DNA of 64,000 nt from Denitratisoma oestradiolicum (GTDB lineage: Bacteria > Pseudomonadota > Gammaproteobacteria > Burkholderiales > Rhodocyclaceae), in NCBI RefSeq assembly GCF_902813185.1, contig NZ_LR778301.1:2294001-2358000 (forward strand), written 5' to 3'. The notes under the pieces are model-generated. The model was not told the DNA's origin. It worked only from the letters and a program-made list of their open reading frames with translations, and searched no databases. Below are positions 29,589-38,102 of the stretch, piece by piece. The position numbers were made by a program, and so were the translations under genes. Within the stretch, counting starts at the first letter, position 1, and every line of letters begins with the position of its first letter.

Positions 29589-31288
29589 CAAGAATCGTCT
29601 CTCGCAGCGTTTCCCCTCGCACCAGTTGGGTCCTCGAACAGGCCGGCATTCCGCCGCTTCTGGCGCGGCTTTACGCAGCCCGGGGAATACGCTCCCGGGA
29701 AGAGGTGGATACCCAACTGGAAGGGCTGCTGCCCCCGGACCAGCTCAAGGGCATCGCCTCGGCCGCCACCCTGCTGGCCGACGCCTTGTCCCAGCAGCAG
29801 CGCCTGCTGATCGTCGCCGACTACGACTGCGACGGGGCCACCGCGTGCGCCGTGGGCCTGCGCGCTCTGCGGAGCTTCGGCGCCCGGGTGGATTACCTGG
29901 TGCCCAACCGCTTCGAGACCGGCTATGGCCTTTCGCCTGAGGTGGTGCGACTGGCGGCGGACCATGCCGGTGGCAAGCCAGACCTGATCATCACCGTGGA
30001 CAACGGCATCGCCAGCATCGAGGGGGTGGCGGAAGCCAGCCGGCTGGGGATGACCACCCTGATCACCGACCACCACCTGCCCGGCGACCAACTGCCGGCC
30101 GCCGCTGCCATCGTCAATCCCAATCAGCCCGGTTGCACTTTCCCCAGCAAGGCCATGGCCGGCGTCGGCGTGATGTTCTATGTGATGCTGGCCCTGCGGG
30201 CCGAACTGCGGCGCCGGGGCTGGTTCGGCCCGGCGCGGCGCGAACCCAATCTGGCCGCCCTGCTGGACCTGGTGGCCCTGGGCACGGTGGCCGACGTGGT
30301 GGCCCTGGACCGCAACAACCGCATCCTGGTGGCCCAGGGCCTGGCCCGCATCCGCGAGGGCCGCATGCAGCCGGGTCTTGCGGCCCTGTTCCGCATGGCG
30401 GGACGGGACCCGGCCCGGGCCGGCACCTTCGATCTGGGCTTCGCCCTGGGACCCCGGCTCAACGCCGCCGGGCGCCTGGCGGACATGTCCCTGGGCATCG
30501 AGTGCCTGGCCACCGACGACGAGGCCCGGGCCATGAACATCGTCCAGGAACTGGATGCCTTCAACCGGGAGCGGCGGGAGATCGAGAGCACCATGCGGGA
30601 GGACGCGGAAATCCTGCTGGACGGCCTGGACGCCGAGGAACGGGCCAGCCTGACCCTGTTCGATCCGGCCTGGCATCAGGGCGTGATCGGCATCCTGGCG
30701 GGTCGGGTGAAGGAGAAATTCCACCGTCCCACCTTCGCCTTCGCCCGGGGCCAGGAAGGAGAACTGAAAGGCTCGGGCCGCTCCATTCCCGGCCTACATC
30801 TGCGGGATGCCCTGGACCAGGTCTCCAAGCGCCATCCAGACCTGCTGCTGCGCTTCGGCGGCCATGCGGCGGCGGCGGGCCTGACCCTGCGGGAAGCGGA
30901 TCTGGCCCGCTTCGAGGCCGCCTTCGAGGAAGCGGCCCAGGGCCTGCTCGCCCCCAGCGACCGGCAACGGACCCTGGAAACCGACGGTCCCCTGGAAAGC
31001 GGCTACTTCTCCCTGGAGTCGGCCCGGCTGATTCAGCAGGCGGTCTGGGGCCAGGGCTTTCCCCAGCCTCTGTTTTCCGACCGCTTCGAGGTGGAGTCCC
31101 AGCGACTGCTGAAGGAAAAACATCTCAAGCTGACCCTGCGCAAGGGCGGCAGCCGGATCGACGCCATCTGGTTCAACGCCTGCGCCACTACCGGCACCCA
31201 GGTGGAAGCCGCTTTCCGCCTCGACATCAACGAATACGGTGGCCGCCAGAGTGTGCAACTGATCGTCGAGCACTGTGTGACCGTCTGA
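29585..31288 (+). CDS. recJ: Single-stranded-DNA exonuclease RecJ
   Basis: 5'-to-3' exonuclease in recombination and mismatch repair. It has 567 residues. The DHH-domain motifs are visible: VADYDCDGATA (I), TVDNGI (II), TDHHLPGD (III) and the later ALGTVADVVAL (IV). The DHHA1 part has GSGRSIPGLHL and RFGGHAAAAGLTL. The OB-like end (ESQRLLKEKHLKLTL) closes the protein. It is coupled to the preceding gene by ATGA and followed by the HIT gene. Confidence 0.96.
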   Translation: MTRIVSRSVSPRTSWVLEQAGIPPLLARLYAARGIRSREEVDTQLEGLLPPDQLKGIASAATLLADALSQQQRLLIVADYDCDGATACAVGLRALRSFGARVDYLVPNRFETGYGLSPEVVRLAADHAGGKPDLIITVDNGIASIEGVAEASRLGMTTLITDHHLPGDQLPAAAAIVNPNQPGCTFPSKAMAGVGVMFYVMLALRAELRRRGWFGPARREPNLAALLDLVALGTVADVVALDRNNRILVAQGLARIREGRMQPGLAALFRMAGRDPARAGTFDLGFALGPRLNAAGRLADMSLGIECLATDDEARAMNIVQELDAFNRERREIESTMREDAEILLDGLDAEERASLTLFDPAWHQGVIGILAGRVKEKFHRPTFAFARGQEGELKGSGRSIPGLHLRDALDQVSKRHPDLLLRFGGHAAAAGLTLREADLARFEAAFEEAAQGLLAPSDRQRTLETDGPLESGYFSLESARLIQQAVWGQGFPQPLFSDRFEVESQRLLKEKHLKLTLRKGGSRIDAIWFNACATTGTQVEAAFRLDINEYGGRQSVQLIVEHCVTV

Positions 31289-31314
31289 ACCCACCACCCA
31301 CAGGAGGGAACCCC

Positions 31315-31740
31315 ATGGCCTACGATCCGCAAAACATCTTCGCCAGAATCCTCAGAGGTGAAATCCCCTGCATTCCGGTTCATGAGGACGCCCACACCCT
31401 GGCCTTCATGGACATCATGCCCCAGGCCGACGGCCACACCCTGGTGATTCCCAGGGAACCGGCAGAAACGATATTCGATCTATCACCGGAAGCGGCCCAT
31501 GCCCTGATCGCCAGCACCCAAAAAGTCGCCCGGGCGGTGCGGGCGGCCCTGGAAGCGCCGGGCATCCTGCTGGCCCAGGTCAATGGCGCCGCCGCCGGCC
31601 AGACCGTGCCCCATGTGCATTTCCACATCATTCCCCGCCGAGGCGGCGAACCCCTTGGCCTTCATGCCGCGAAAATGGAAGATGCGGAAAAACTGAAAAG
31701 CTTCGCCGCCCGCATCATCGCCTGCCTCGACTCGAATTGA
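31315..31740 (+). CDS. HIT-family nucleotide hydrolase or transferase
   Basis: A 141-residue histidine-triad protein of the HinT-like branch, acting on nucleoside phosphoramidates or similar. The triad is HVHFHIIPR near residue 100, and the N-terminus has FARILRGEIPC. AGGAGG precedes the ATG at seven bases. A second, longer frame running through recJ in another register is not this gene. It lies 26 bp after recJ, probably in the same transcript. Confidence 0.93.
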   Translation: MAYDPQNIFARILRGEIPCIPVHEDAHTLAFMDIMPQADGHTLVIPREPAETIFDLSPEAAHALIASTQKVARAVRAALEAPGILLAQVNGAAAGQTVPHVHFHIIPRRGGEPLGLHAAKMEDAEKLKSFAARIIACLDSN

Positions 31741-31789
31741 ACCCTGGGCAGCGGCTATACTTGCGCCCGTTTTCCCGGTCACGATTCCC

Positions 31790-32590
31790 ATGAATGCCAC
31801 ACCCCCCATCGCCGAATTCCGCGACATCCATTTCGCCCATGGCCCGCGCCAGATCCTGCGGGGCATCAACCTCAAGGTACCCAAGGGCAAGATCGTGGCC
31901 ATCCTGGGGGCCTCGGGCTGCGGCAAGACCACGCTCCTCAAGATTCTCGGCGGACAGTTGGTCCCGGCGCAGGGCAGTGCCATGATGGACGGCCAGATGG
32001 TCCATGAACTGGATACTGACGGCCTTTACGCCCTGCGCAAGAAGATCGGCGTGATGCAGCAACTGGGGGGGCTGTTCAGCGACCTCTCGGTCTTCGACAA
32101 CATTGCCTTCCCGATGCGGGAGCACACCGACCTGCCGGAAGATCTGATCCACGACCTGGTGCTGATGAAGCTGCACTCGGTGGGCCTTCGGGGTGCCGAC
32201 CAGCTGATGCCGGCGGAGCTTTCCGGCGGCATGGCCCGGCGCGTGGCCCTGGCCCGGGCCATCGCCCTGGACCCTTTGCTGCTGATGTACGACGAGCCCT
32301 TCGCCGGCCTCGATCCGATTTCCCTCAACGTCATCGCCAACCTGATCCGGCAACTCAACGATGCCCTGGGCGTCTCCTCCATCGTCGTCACCTACGATGT
32401 CTCGGAATCCCTCAAGGTGGTGGATTACGTCTATTTCATCGCCGACGGCGTGGTGGTAGCCGAAGGCCCGACCGATGAGATCGCCCATTCCTCGGACCCC
32501 TTCGTGCGCCAGTTTGTGGATGGTCGTCCCGATGGACCGATGGCCTTCCACTATCCCGCCGTGCCCATGGCTGAGGAACTGGCGGTCTGA
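31790..32590 (+). CDS. mlaF: MlaF-type ABC transporter ATPase, apparently without its MlaE partner
   Basis: ATPase of a phospholipid (Mla) or Mce-type lipid transporter, 266 residues. It shows Walker A GASGCGKTT, Q-loop VMQQLGGLFSDL, signature ELSGGMARR and Walker B LLMYDEPFAGLD. At the switch position, where most ABC ATPases have His, it reads VVTYDVSES, with Tyr. In most genomes mlaE follows immediately; here a TetR gene begins 2 bp after the stop and no mlaEDCB genes are in the window. It may work with components elsewhere, or belong to the lipid cluster downstream. Confidence 0.88.
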   Translation: MNATPPIAEFRDIHFAHGPRQILRGINLKVPKGKIVAILGASGCGKTTLLKILGGQLVPAQGSAMMDGQMVHELDTDGLYALRKKIGVMQQLGGLFSDLSVFDNIAFPMREHTDLPEDLIHDLVLMKLHSVGLRGADQLMPAELSGGMARRVALARAIALDPLLLMYDEPFAGLDPISLNVIANLIRQLNDALGVSSIVVTYDVSESLKVVDYVYFIADGVVVAEGPTDEIAHSSDPFVRQFVDGRPDGPMAFHYPAVPMAEELAV

Positions 32591-32592
32591 AG

Positions 32593-33189
32593 GTGAAACA
32601 GCCCACCAGTCGCGAGCTACAGCGCCAGGAAACCTTTGCCCGCGTCTATGAGACCGCCCTCGAAGAGTTCAGGCGGGTAGGCGTAGATCAGACCAAGGTC
32701 AGCGAAATCTGCCTGCGGGCCAAGGTGGCCAAGGGGACCTTCTTTTTCCATTTCCCCACCAAGGACCATGTGCTGCTGGAGCGTCAACGAAGGATCTCCG
32801 AAGCCATGGCGGAACGCATCGAGCATGAGCTCTCTGAGGCAGCCGACGCAAAGGTTTTCCTCGCCAGGCTCACCGACATCGTGCTGGAGGAGCACCAGGC
32901 GGTGGGCGACCTGGAACTGGTGCGCCAGATCAATCTGGCCATCGTGCGTCAGGGCGGATCCCAGCGCTTGAGCATTGTTCACACCGCCTTCGGCAACGCG
33001 CTCTCTGCGCAGATCCGGCACTTGCAACAACGAGGGGTCCTGCGCAAGGGCATCGACGCCGCCAAGCTGGCCGATACGTTGCGCTTGAGTTTTTTCGGTT
33101 TCCTGGTCAACCCCCAGTCCTCCTTCGACACCAGCCGGCCCCGCATCGCCCTCCTCACCAGTCTTCTCGCCGAAGCGCTGATGGTCTGA
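32593..33189 (+). CDS. TetR-family transcriptional regulator
   Basis: A 198-residue regulator. The N-terminal helix-turn-helix lies at about residues 14-60, with VSEICLRAKVAKGTFF and HFPTKDHVL typical of TetR. The C-terminal part is a ligand-binding domain of unknown specificity. The start is GTG, 2 bp after mlaF, so it is co-transcribed with it. It is the only regulator beside the accessory cluster, and a palindrome over a promoter -35 box lies 55 bp after its stop, so it is the natural candidate repressor of the genes downstream. Confidence 0.9.
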   Translation: MKQPTSRELQRQETFARVYETALEEFRRVGVDQTKVSEICLRAKVAKGTFFFHFPTKDHVLLERQRRISEAMAERIEHELSEAADAKVFLARLTDIVLEEHQAVGDLELVRQINLAIVRQGGSQRLSIVHTAFGNALSAQIRHLQQRGVLRKGIDAAKLADTLRLSFFGFLVNPQSSFDTSRPRIALLTSLLAEALMV

Positions 33190-33243
33190 CCCACCCCATT
33201 ACCCTGCGTGGCGGGCCAGCGAAATATTTCGCCAAGAATCTCA

Positions 33244-33272
33244 TTGACCGCGGTCAGCGAAAGTACTAGGAT
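33244..33272 (+). promoter_or_regulatory. Promoter with overlapping palindromic operator upstream of the acyl-CoA dehydrogenase gene
   Basis: TTGACC at 33244-33249 and TAGGAT at 33267-33272 are separated by 17 bp and read as a sigma-70-type promoter about 70 bases upstream of the start codon. The perfect palindrome TGACCGCGGTCA at 33245-33256 overlaps the -35 box. This is the expected place for a TetR-type repressor to block RNA polymerase. Binding by the neighbouring regulator is inference. Confidence 0.6.
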
Positions 33273-33343
33273 GTATTTCATTCCTTCGCAGTATCACCTC
33301 GCAACCCTGGCGGAGGACAATCCATCAACGGGATATCTCAAAC

Positions 33344-34525
33344 ATGGATTTCGAGTTTTCAGAAGACGAGAAACAGTTCCTCCGCGATATCGGCAGATTC
33401 CTCGAAGAAAATCATGACCCCGAAGTCATGGATCTCCATCGGGAAAATCTGGCGCAACTCGCCGATACACCGACCCGTCGGGCCTTCATGAAAAAGCTCG
33501 CCGCCCGGGGCTGGTTGGGAATCACTTGGCCTGTAGCCTATGGGGGGCAGGATGGCCAGGGTTTCTACGAATACCTCCTGAACGAAAAGCTTTCCTCGGT
33601 GGGTGCCCCTCAATTGGGCAAAGGCACCGGTGTCGTCGGAAAGACGCTGATCAAGGTCGGATCGGAAAAACTGAAGCGCGAATTCCTGTCCAAGATACTC
33701 AATGCGGAAATCGAATTCGCCCTCGGTTACACAGAGCCATCCGCAGGATCGGATTCAGCCGCCATGAAGCTCAAGGCTGAACGCAGCGGGGAAGGCTGGA
33801 TTCTGAACGGGCAGAAGTCGTTCACCACGTCGGCACACTTCGCCGACTGGTACTGGGTCGGCGTGCGCACCGATCCCGATGCCCCGAAGCATCACGGCAT
33901 CACACTGTTCCTGTTGCCCATGAATCATCCGGGACTGACCATCCAGCCGATGTATACCATTGGTGGAGAACGCACCAACGCTGTCTTTTTCGACAATGTT
34001 TTCATACCTGACGACTATCGCGTCGGCGAACTCAACAAGGGCTTCCAGTACATTGCCGAAGCGCTGGATATCGAGCGGTTCGGCATGTTCACCTTCTCGC
34101 CAATCAGGGGACGCACCGAACTACTCTGCGATTACGTCAAGACAGCAAAGCGCGACGGAAAGCCACTCAAGGACGATCCGGTCGCTCGCCAGAAAATAGC
34201 GCAACTGGCCACCGAGTGCGAGGTGGCCCGCGTACTGGGGATACGGTTCGTGGATGCAGCACTCAATGCGACCAAGACCCCGACGGCAGAAGCATCGCAC
34301 TACAAGCTTTACTCCACGGAATTTTCGCGCCGTCTTGCCGATGCCACCATGGACATCATCGGTCCCGGAAGCCAACTGACCGCCGACAACCATGGCGCCC
34401 CCATTGAAGGACGAGCCCCGGGTAGCTACGTGCTGACGGTCCTTGAAACCATCGGCGGCGGCACCTCCGAGGTTCAACGCAACATCATCGCCACGCGCAA
34501 GCTCGGCTTGCCGAAAAACTTCTAG
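33344..34525 (+). CDS. Acyl-CoA dehydrogenase family protein
   Basis: A 393-residue flavoprotein that likely oxidises an acyl-CoA side chain and passes electrons through ETF to ETF-QO. Visible are the ALGYTEPSAGSDSA and GWILNGQKSFTT FAD/substrate motifs, and the C-terminal GGGTSEVQRNIIA. The position that holds the catalytic Glu in many short- and medium-chain enzymes (YEG) is Gly here; this is common in steroid-side-chain and long-chain-type relatives, where the base lies elsewhere. The gene is visibly less GC-rich than its neighbours. It begins the accessory cluster after a candidate operator. Confidence 0.92.
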   Translation: MDFEFSEDEKQFLRDIGRFLEENHDPEVMDLHRENLAQLADTPTRRAFMKKLAARGWLGITWPVAYGGQDGQGFYEYLLNEKLSSVGAPQLGKGTGVVGKTLIKVGSEKLKREFLSKILNAEIEFALGYTEPSAGSDSAAMKLKAERSGEGWILNGQKSFTTSAHFADWYWVGVRTDPDAPKHHGITLFLLPMNHPGLTIQPMYTIGGERTNAVFFDNVFIPDDYRVGELNKGFQYIAEALDIERFGMFTFSPIRGRTELLCDYVKTAKRDGKPLKDDPVARQKIAQLATECEVARVLGIRFVDAALNATKTPTAEASHYKLYSTEFSRRLADATMDIIGPGSQLTADNHGAPIEGRAPGSYVLTVLETIGGGTSEVQRNIIATRKLGLPKNF

Positions 34526-34556
34526 CCAACCCTCCGTCGACAGTGGACACAACACT

Positions 34557-35573
34557 ATGAAAATCTACACCACCGCCCCCCTGGAAGACCCCCGCAAGGC
34601 CCGCACCCTCTACAAGGAGCTGGAGGATATCGGCTACGACGGGGGCTTTTCCTTCGAAGCCAAGCACGACCCTTTCCTGGCCCTGGCCGTGGCCGCCGAG
34701 CACACCACCACCCTGCGTCTGGGCACGGCCATCGCCATCGCCTTCGCCCGCAACCCCATGAACCTGGCCAACCTGGGCTACGACATGCAGTCCATCAGCG
34801 GCGGCCGATTTGTGCTGGGCCTGGGCTCCCAGGTCAAGCCCCACATCGAGAAGCGCTTCAGCTCCACCTGGTCTCATCCGGCCGAGCGGATGCGGGAAAT
34901 CGTACTGGCCATCAAGGCCATCTGGAACTGCTGGGAAGGCAAGGGTCCCCTTGATTTCAAGGGCCGCTTCTACACCCACACGATCATGATTCCGGCCTTC
35001 AATCCGGGGCCCAATCCCTATGGCCCGCCGCCGATCTTCACTGGTGGCTTCGGCCCCCTGATGACTGCGGTCGCCGGCGAAGCGGCCGACGGTTTCATCT
35101 CTCACCCCTTCAACACCCGCCGCTCCCTGCTGGAAAACACTCTGCCCGCGCTGCAACAGGGCCTGACCAAGTCTGGCCGCCAGCGTAGTGATATCGAGGT
35201 GATGAGCGCCACCCTGGTGGTGACCGCCGACACGGAGGAAAAGCTTGCCGCCTCCAAACTGGCAGCCCGCAAGCAACTGGCCTTCTACGGCTCCACCCCG
35301 GCCTATCTGCCGACCCTGGCCTGCCATGGCTGGGAGGGCGTCCATCAGGAGCTCAATCGACTGTCCAAGGAAGGCCGCTGGGATGACATGACCGATCTGA
35401 TCGACGACACCATCCTCAATGAAATCGCCGTCGTCGGGGAGCGCCACGAAATCGCCGGCAAGCTACGCGCCCGTCTGGACGGCATCGCCGACAGCGTCAG
35501 CATCACCCACAATCGTTGCCCGGACCCGGGCCATTGGGCCGACGTGGTGCGGGATCTGAAGAAATCCGCCTGA
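34557..35573 (+). CDS. LLM-class (luciferase-like) flavin oxidoreductase, F420-type
   Basis: A 338-residue TIM-barrel enzyme of the luciferase-like superfamily. It shows the early GYDGGFSFEAKHDPFL region, TLRLGTAIAIAFARNP, SGGRFVLGLGSQV and the GGFGPLMTAVAGEAADG segment. The pattern resembles F420-dependent members from actinobacteria, but FMN/FMNH2 use cannot be excluded. It follows the acyl-CoA dehydrogenase by 31 bp and precedes a DUF1214-like gene by 21 bp, so it belongs to the cluster transcript. Confidence 0.85.
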   Translation: MKIYTTAPLEDPRKARTLYKELEDIGYDGGFSFEAKHDPFLALAVAAEHTTTLRLGTAIAIAFARNPMNLANLGYDMQSISGGRFVLGLGSQVKPHIEKRFSSTWSHPAERMREIVLAIKAIWNCWEGKGPLDFKGRFYTHTIMIPAFNPGPNPYGPPPIFTGGFGPLMTAVAGEAADGFISHPFNTRRSLLENTLPALQQGLTKSGRQRSDIEVMSATLVVTADTEEKLAASKLAARKQLAFYGSTPAYLPTLACHGWEGVHQELNRLSKEGRWDDMTDLIDDTILNEIAVVGERHEIAGKLRARLDGIADSVSITHNRCPDPGHWADVVRDLKKSA

Positions 35574-35594
35574 CAAAACACGAGGGAGCGAGAA

Positions 35595-36794
35595 ATGAGC
35601 GATGCCAACCATGAAACCACGCTGCGCCAGGCCTGGGCTGACTTCTGCGACGAGTTGAAGCGGGCCGGGGACATTCCCTTCGGCCCCACGGTGCCGGCCC
35701 ATGTCAATGACCGCAGCGCCGGTTTCGAGGTCCTGGCCCGCAACATCTCCCTGGCACTGAACTTCCAGCATGACTACGCCGATCCCCTGTACCCGGAACT
35801 GATCCACTACTTCGACCCGGTACGCAAGCAAGGAGGCGACAACACCGACGCGGTCTATGTGGGCGCCACCATCAACGGCAGCGACACCTACCGCATCAGC
35901 GGCGACCGGGGCAGCGCCCGCTATTTCGCCGTCACCTCGGTGGAAAAGGGACAGACGCCCTGGGGCGGCAAGGTGGCCCAGACCCTCTTCGCCGACGACC
36001 TCCAGGTGGATGCCGACAGCCGCTTCGAGTTGATGATCGGCCCGGCCCGGCCCGATGGCTACACCGGCAATTGGCTGCGCACCACGCCGGAGACTTTCCG
36101 CGTCACCTTCCGCCAGTTCTTCGCCGACTGGGAAAGCGAACGCCCCATGAAGGCCCGCATCGACCGCCTCACCGGCGACATGAGCCCGCCCTCGCCGCCA
36201 ACGCCAGAACGCCTCGCCAAACAACTGCTGGCCTCGGCGAAATGGGTCAATGAATCCATCGAGTTCTGGATCTACATGATCAACATGTGGAAGGCCATCC
36301 CCAACACCTTCCGCTCCTACAAGCAGCTGGCCGACCAGGCCATCGACGCCACCCCCGGCGGCGAGCCCATGGTCGCCTACTGGCAACTGCCGACGGACGA
36401 GGCCCTGATCATCCGGGTGCGCCCCCCCCGCTGCCAATACTGGGCGGTGGAGTTCGGCAACTTCTGGTGGACCACCATGGACTACCGCTACCGGCTGTCC
36501 AACACCAACTGCCATTACGCCCAACTGGAAGATGACGGTGAACTGATCGTGGTCATTGCCCACGAGGACCCGGGCCTGCCCAACTGGCTCGATCCCTCGG
36601 GTTATGCCGAAGGCTATGTCTGCCACCGCTGGATGCTGGCCGACAGTTGTCCGGTTCCCCAGGCCACCCAGGTCAAGGCCGCGGAATTGTTCGAGCACTT
36701 GCCAGCCAGTGTGAAGCGCATCACCCCGGAAGGACGCCGGGCGCAACTGGCGGCCCGACGCCGGGGCGTGATCAACCGCTTCGGCAATCTCTGA
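35595..36794 (+). CDS. DUF1214-like protein, copy A
   Basis: A 399-residue soluble protein with no signal peptide and no recognised catalytic motif. It resembles DUF1214-containing proteins: the RGSARYFAV segment, TPETFRVTFRQFFADWESE, and the C-terminal FWWTTMDYRYRLSNTN with HEDPGLPNWLD. Function is unknown. A second copy lies at 39.2 kb with the same layout throughout, and each is followed by a sulfotransferase gene. GAGGGAG precedes the start. The fixed pairing suggests the protein acts with the sulfotransferase or on the same lipid. Confidence 0.75.
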   Translation: MSDANHETTLRQAWADFCDELKRAGDIPFGPTVPAHVNDRSAGFEVLARNISLALNFQHDYADPLYPELIHYFDPVRKQGGDNTDAVYVGATINGSDTYRISGDRGSARYFAVTSVEKGQTPWGGKVAQTLFADDLQVDADSRFELMIGPARPDGYTGNWLRTTPETFRVTFRQFFADWESERPMKARIDRLTGDMSPPSPPTPERLAKQLLASAKWVNESIEFWIYMINMWKAIPNTFRSYKQLADQAIDATPGGEPMVAYWQLPTDEALIIRVRPPRCQYWAVEFGNFWWTTMDYRYRLSNTNCHYAQLEDDGELIVVIAHEDPGLPNWLDPSGYAEGYVCHRWMLADSCPVPQATQVKAAELFEHLPASVKRITPEGRRAQLAARRRGVINRFGNL

Positions 36795-36823
36795 CCTGTG
36801 GCGCCATTGTCGGGAGAAACCCC

Positions 36824-38083
36824 ATGAGTACAGACAATCCGCTGGACTGGACACCCCCGCCTCGCCCCGACTGGCTGGCCCGGGTCAATGAGGAAGGCCG
36901 GGGCATGGACATCGCCAGCCTGGTTCCCCTCCATCCCCAGGAACTGATCGACACGGCCATGGCCAACACGGGACTGTCCGACTTCGGCAAGGACGAATGG
37001 CGGGAACCCTTTGAAGTGCTGGTGAAGGCCATCAACGAGGAGGCGGAACTGAACCTCTTTGGCCGCCTGATGACCCGCAGCGATCTCTTGATCTGGCTCC
37101 AGGAAAGACTGGAGATCGAGGAAGCCTATCGGCGTCACCCGCAGATCGAAGATGAGATCGTGGATGCGCCAGTGTTCATCGTCGGCCAGGCCCGCTCCGG
37201 CACCTCCATCCTGTTCGAGCTGCTTTCCGCCGACAGCCAGTTCGGTGCGCCAATGAACTGGGAGATCATGTTCCCCTGCCCACCGCCGGAGGCCGCCACC
37301 TACCGCAGCGACCCGCGCATCGCCTGCGCCCAGCACCTCTTGACCCAATGGCACCGGGTGGCGCCGTCCTTCCTCTCCATGCACGAGCTGGGCGCCACCA
37401 TCCCCAACGAGTGCAAGGTGGCCATGAACTGCACCTTCGTCACAGATAACCTGACCGGCCTGTTCCAGATTCCCAGCTACTACGCCTGGCTGGCCCAGGC
37501 GGACCTCACGGTGCCCTACGCCTACTACAAGCGCATGCTGAAGCTGCTGCAATGGAAGAACCCGCGCCGCCACTGGCTATTGAAATCCCCAAGCCATATC
37601 GAGAGCCTGCCGGTGCTGTTCCAGGTCTTCCCCGACGCCCGGGTGGTCTATACCCACCGGGACCCGATCAAGGCCCGGGCCTCGGTCACCAACCTGCTGG
37701 GCACCCTGTATTGGATGCGCAGCGACAAGCCCTTCGATGCCGGCTCCTTCGAGCGCCTGATGACCCCCGAGGCCTACGCCTTCAGCCTGAATCGGATCAT
37801 CGATCAGCTCGAAGCCGGCGAAGTTTCCCGGGCTCAGGTCCATGATTTTCTCTTCTCCGACCTGATGCACTCCCCCCTGGAGGCCCTCACCGACCTCTAC
37901 CGGAAGATGGACCTGCCCTTCCCGGACCAGGCCCGGCAGGCGGTGGCCAACTACCTGGCTCACAAGCCCCAGGGCAAGTTCGGCCAGAACGTCTATCGCG
38001 TGGGCGAGCAGGAACAGATCGCCCGGGAGCGGATCATTTTTGCCCGCTATCAGCAATTCCACAACGTGCCGAACGAAGTCTGA
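36824..38083 (+). CDS. Sulfotransferase-family protein, copy A
   Basis: A 419-residue protein of the Sulfotransfer_3-like group. The 5'-phosphosulfate-binding loop is GQARSGTSIL at about 121-130, and the 3'-phosphate-binding region is VYTHRDPIKARASV. The middle WLLKSPSHIESLP segment matches the family. The expected donor is PAPS; the acceptor is unknown and might be a hydroxylated lipid or sterol. The N-terminal 110 residues are shared with copy B at 40.4 kb. It starts 29 bp after the DUF1214-like gene. Confidence 0.87.
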   Translation: MSTDNPLDWTPPPRPDWLARVNEEGRGMDIASLVPLHPQELIDTAMANTGLSDFGKDEWREPFEVLVKAINEEAELNLFGRLMTRSDLLIWLQERLEIEEAYRRHPQIEDEIVDAPVFIVGQARSGTSILFELLSADSQFGAPMNWEIMFPCPPPEAATYRSDPRIACAQHLLTQWHRVAPSFLSMHELGATIPNECKVAMNCTFVTDNLTGLFQIPSYYAWLAQADLTVPYAYYKRMLKLLQWKNPRRHWLLKSPSHIESLPVLFQVFPDARVVYTHRDPIKARASVTNLLGTLYWMRSDKPFDAGSFERLMTPEAYAFSLNRIIDQLEAGEVSRAQVHDFLFSDLMHSPLEALTDLYRKMDLPFPDQARQAVANYLAHKPQGKFGQNVYRVGEQEQIARERIIFARYQQFHNVPNEV

Positions 38084-38102
38084 CATTCAGGGGAAATCGA
38101 CA

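Noticed and set aside
30133..31314. Extension of the HIT gene frame back through recJ
   Set aside because: The upstream part is Gly/Pro/Arg-rich sequence out of register with recJ. The HIT protein starts at 31315 with a strong ribosome site.
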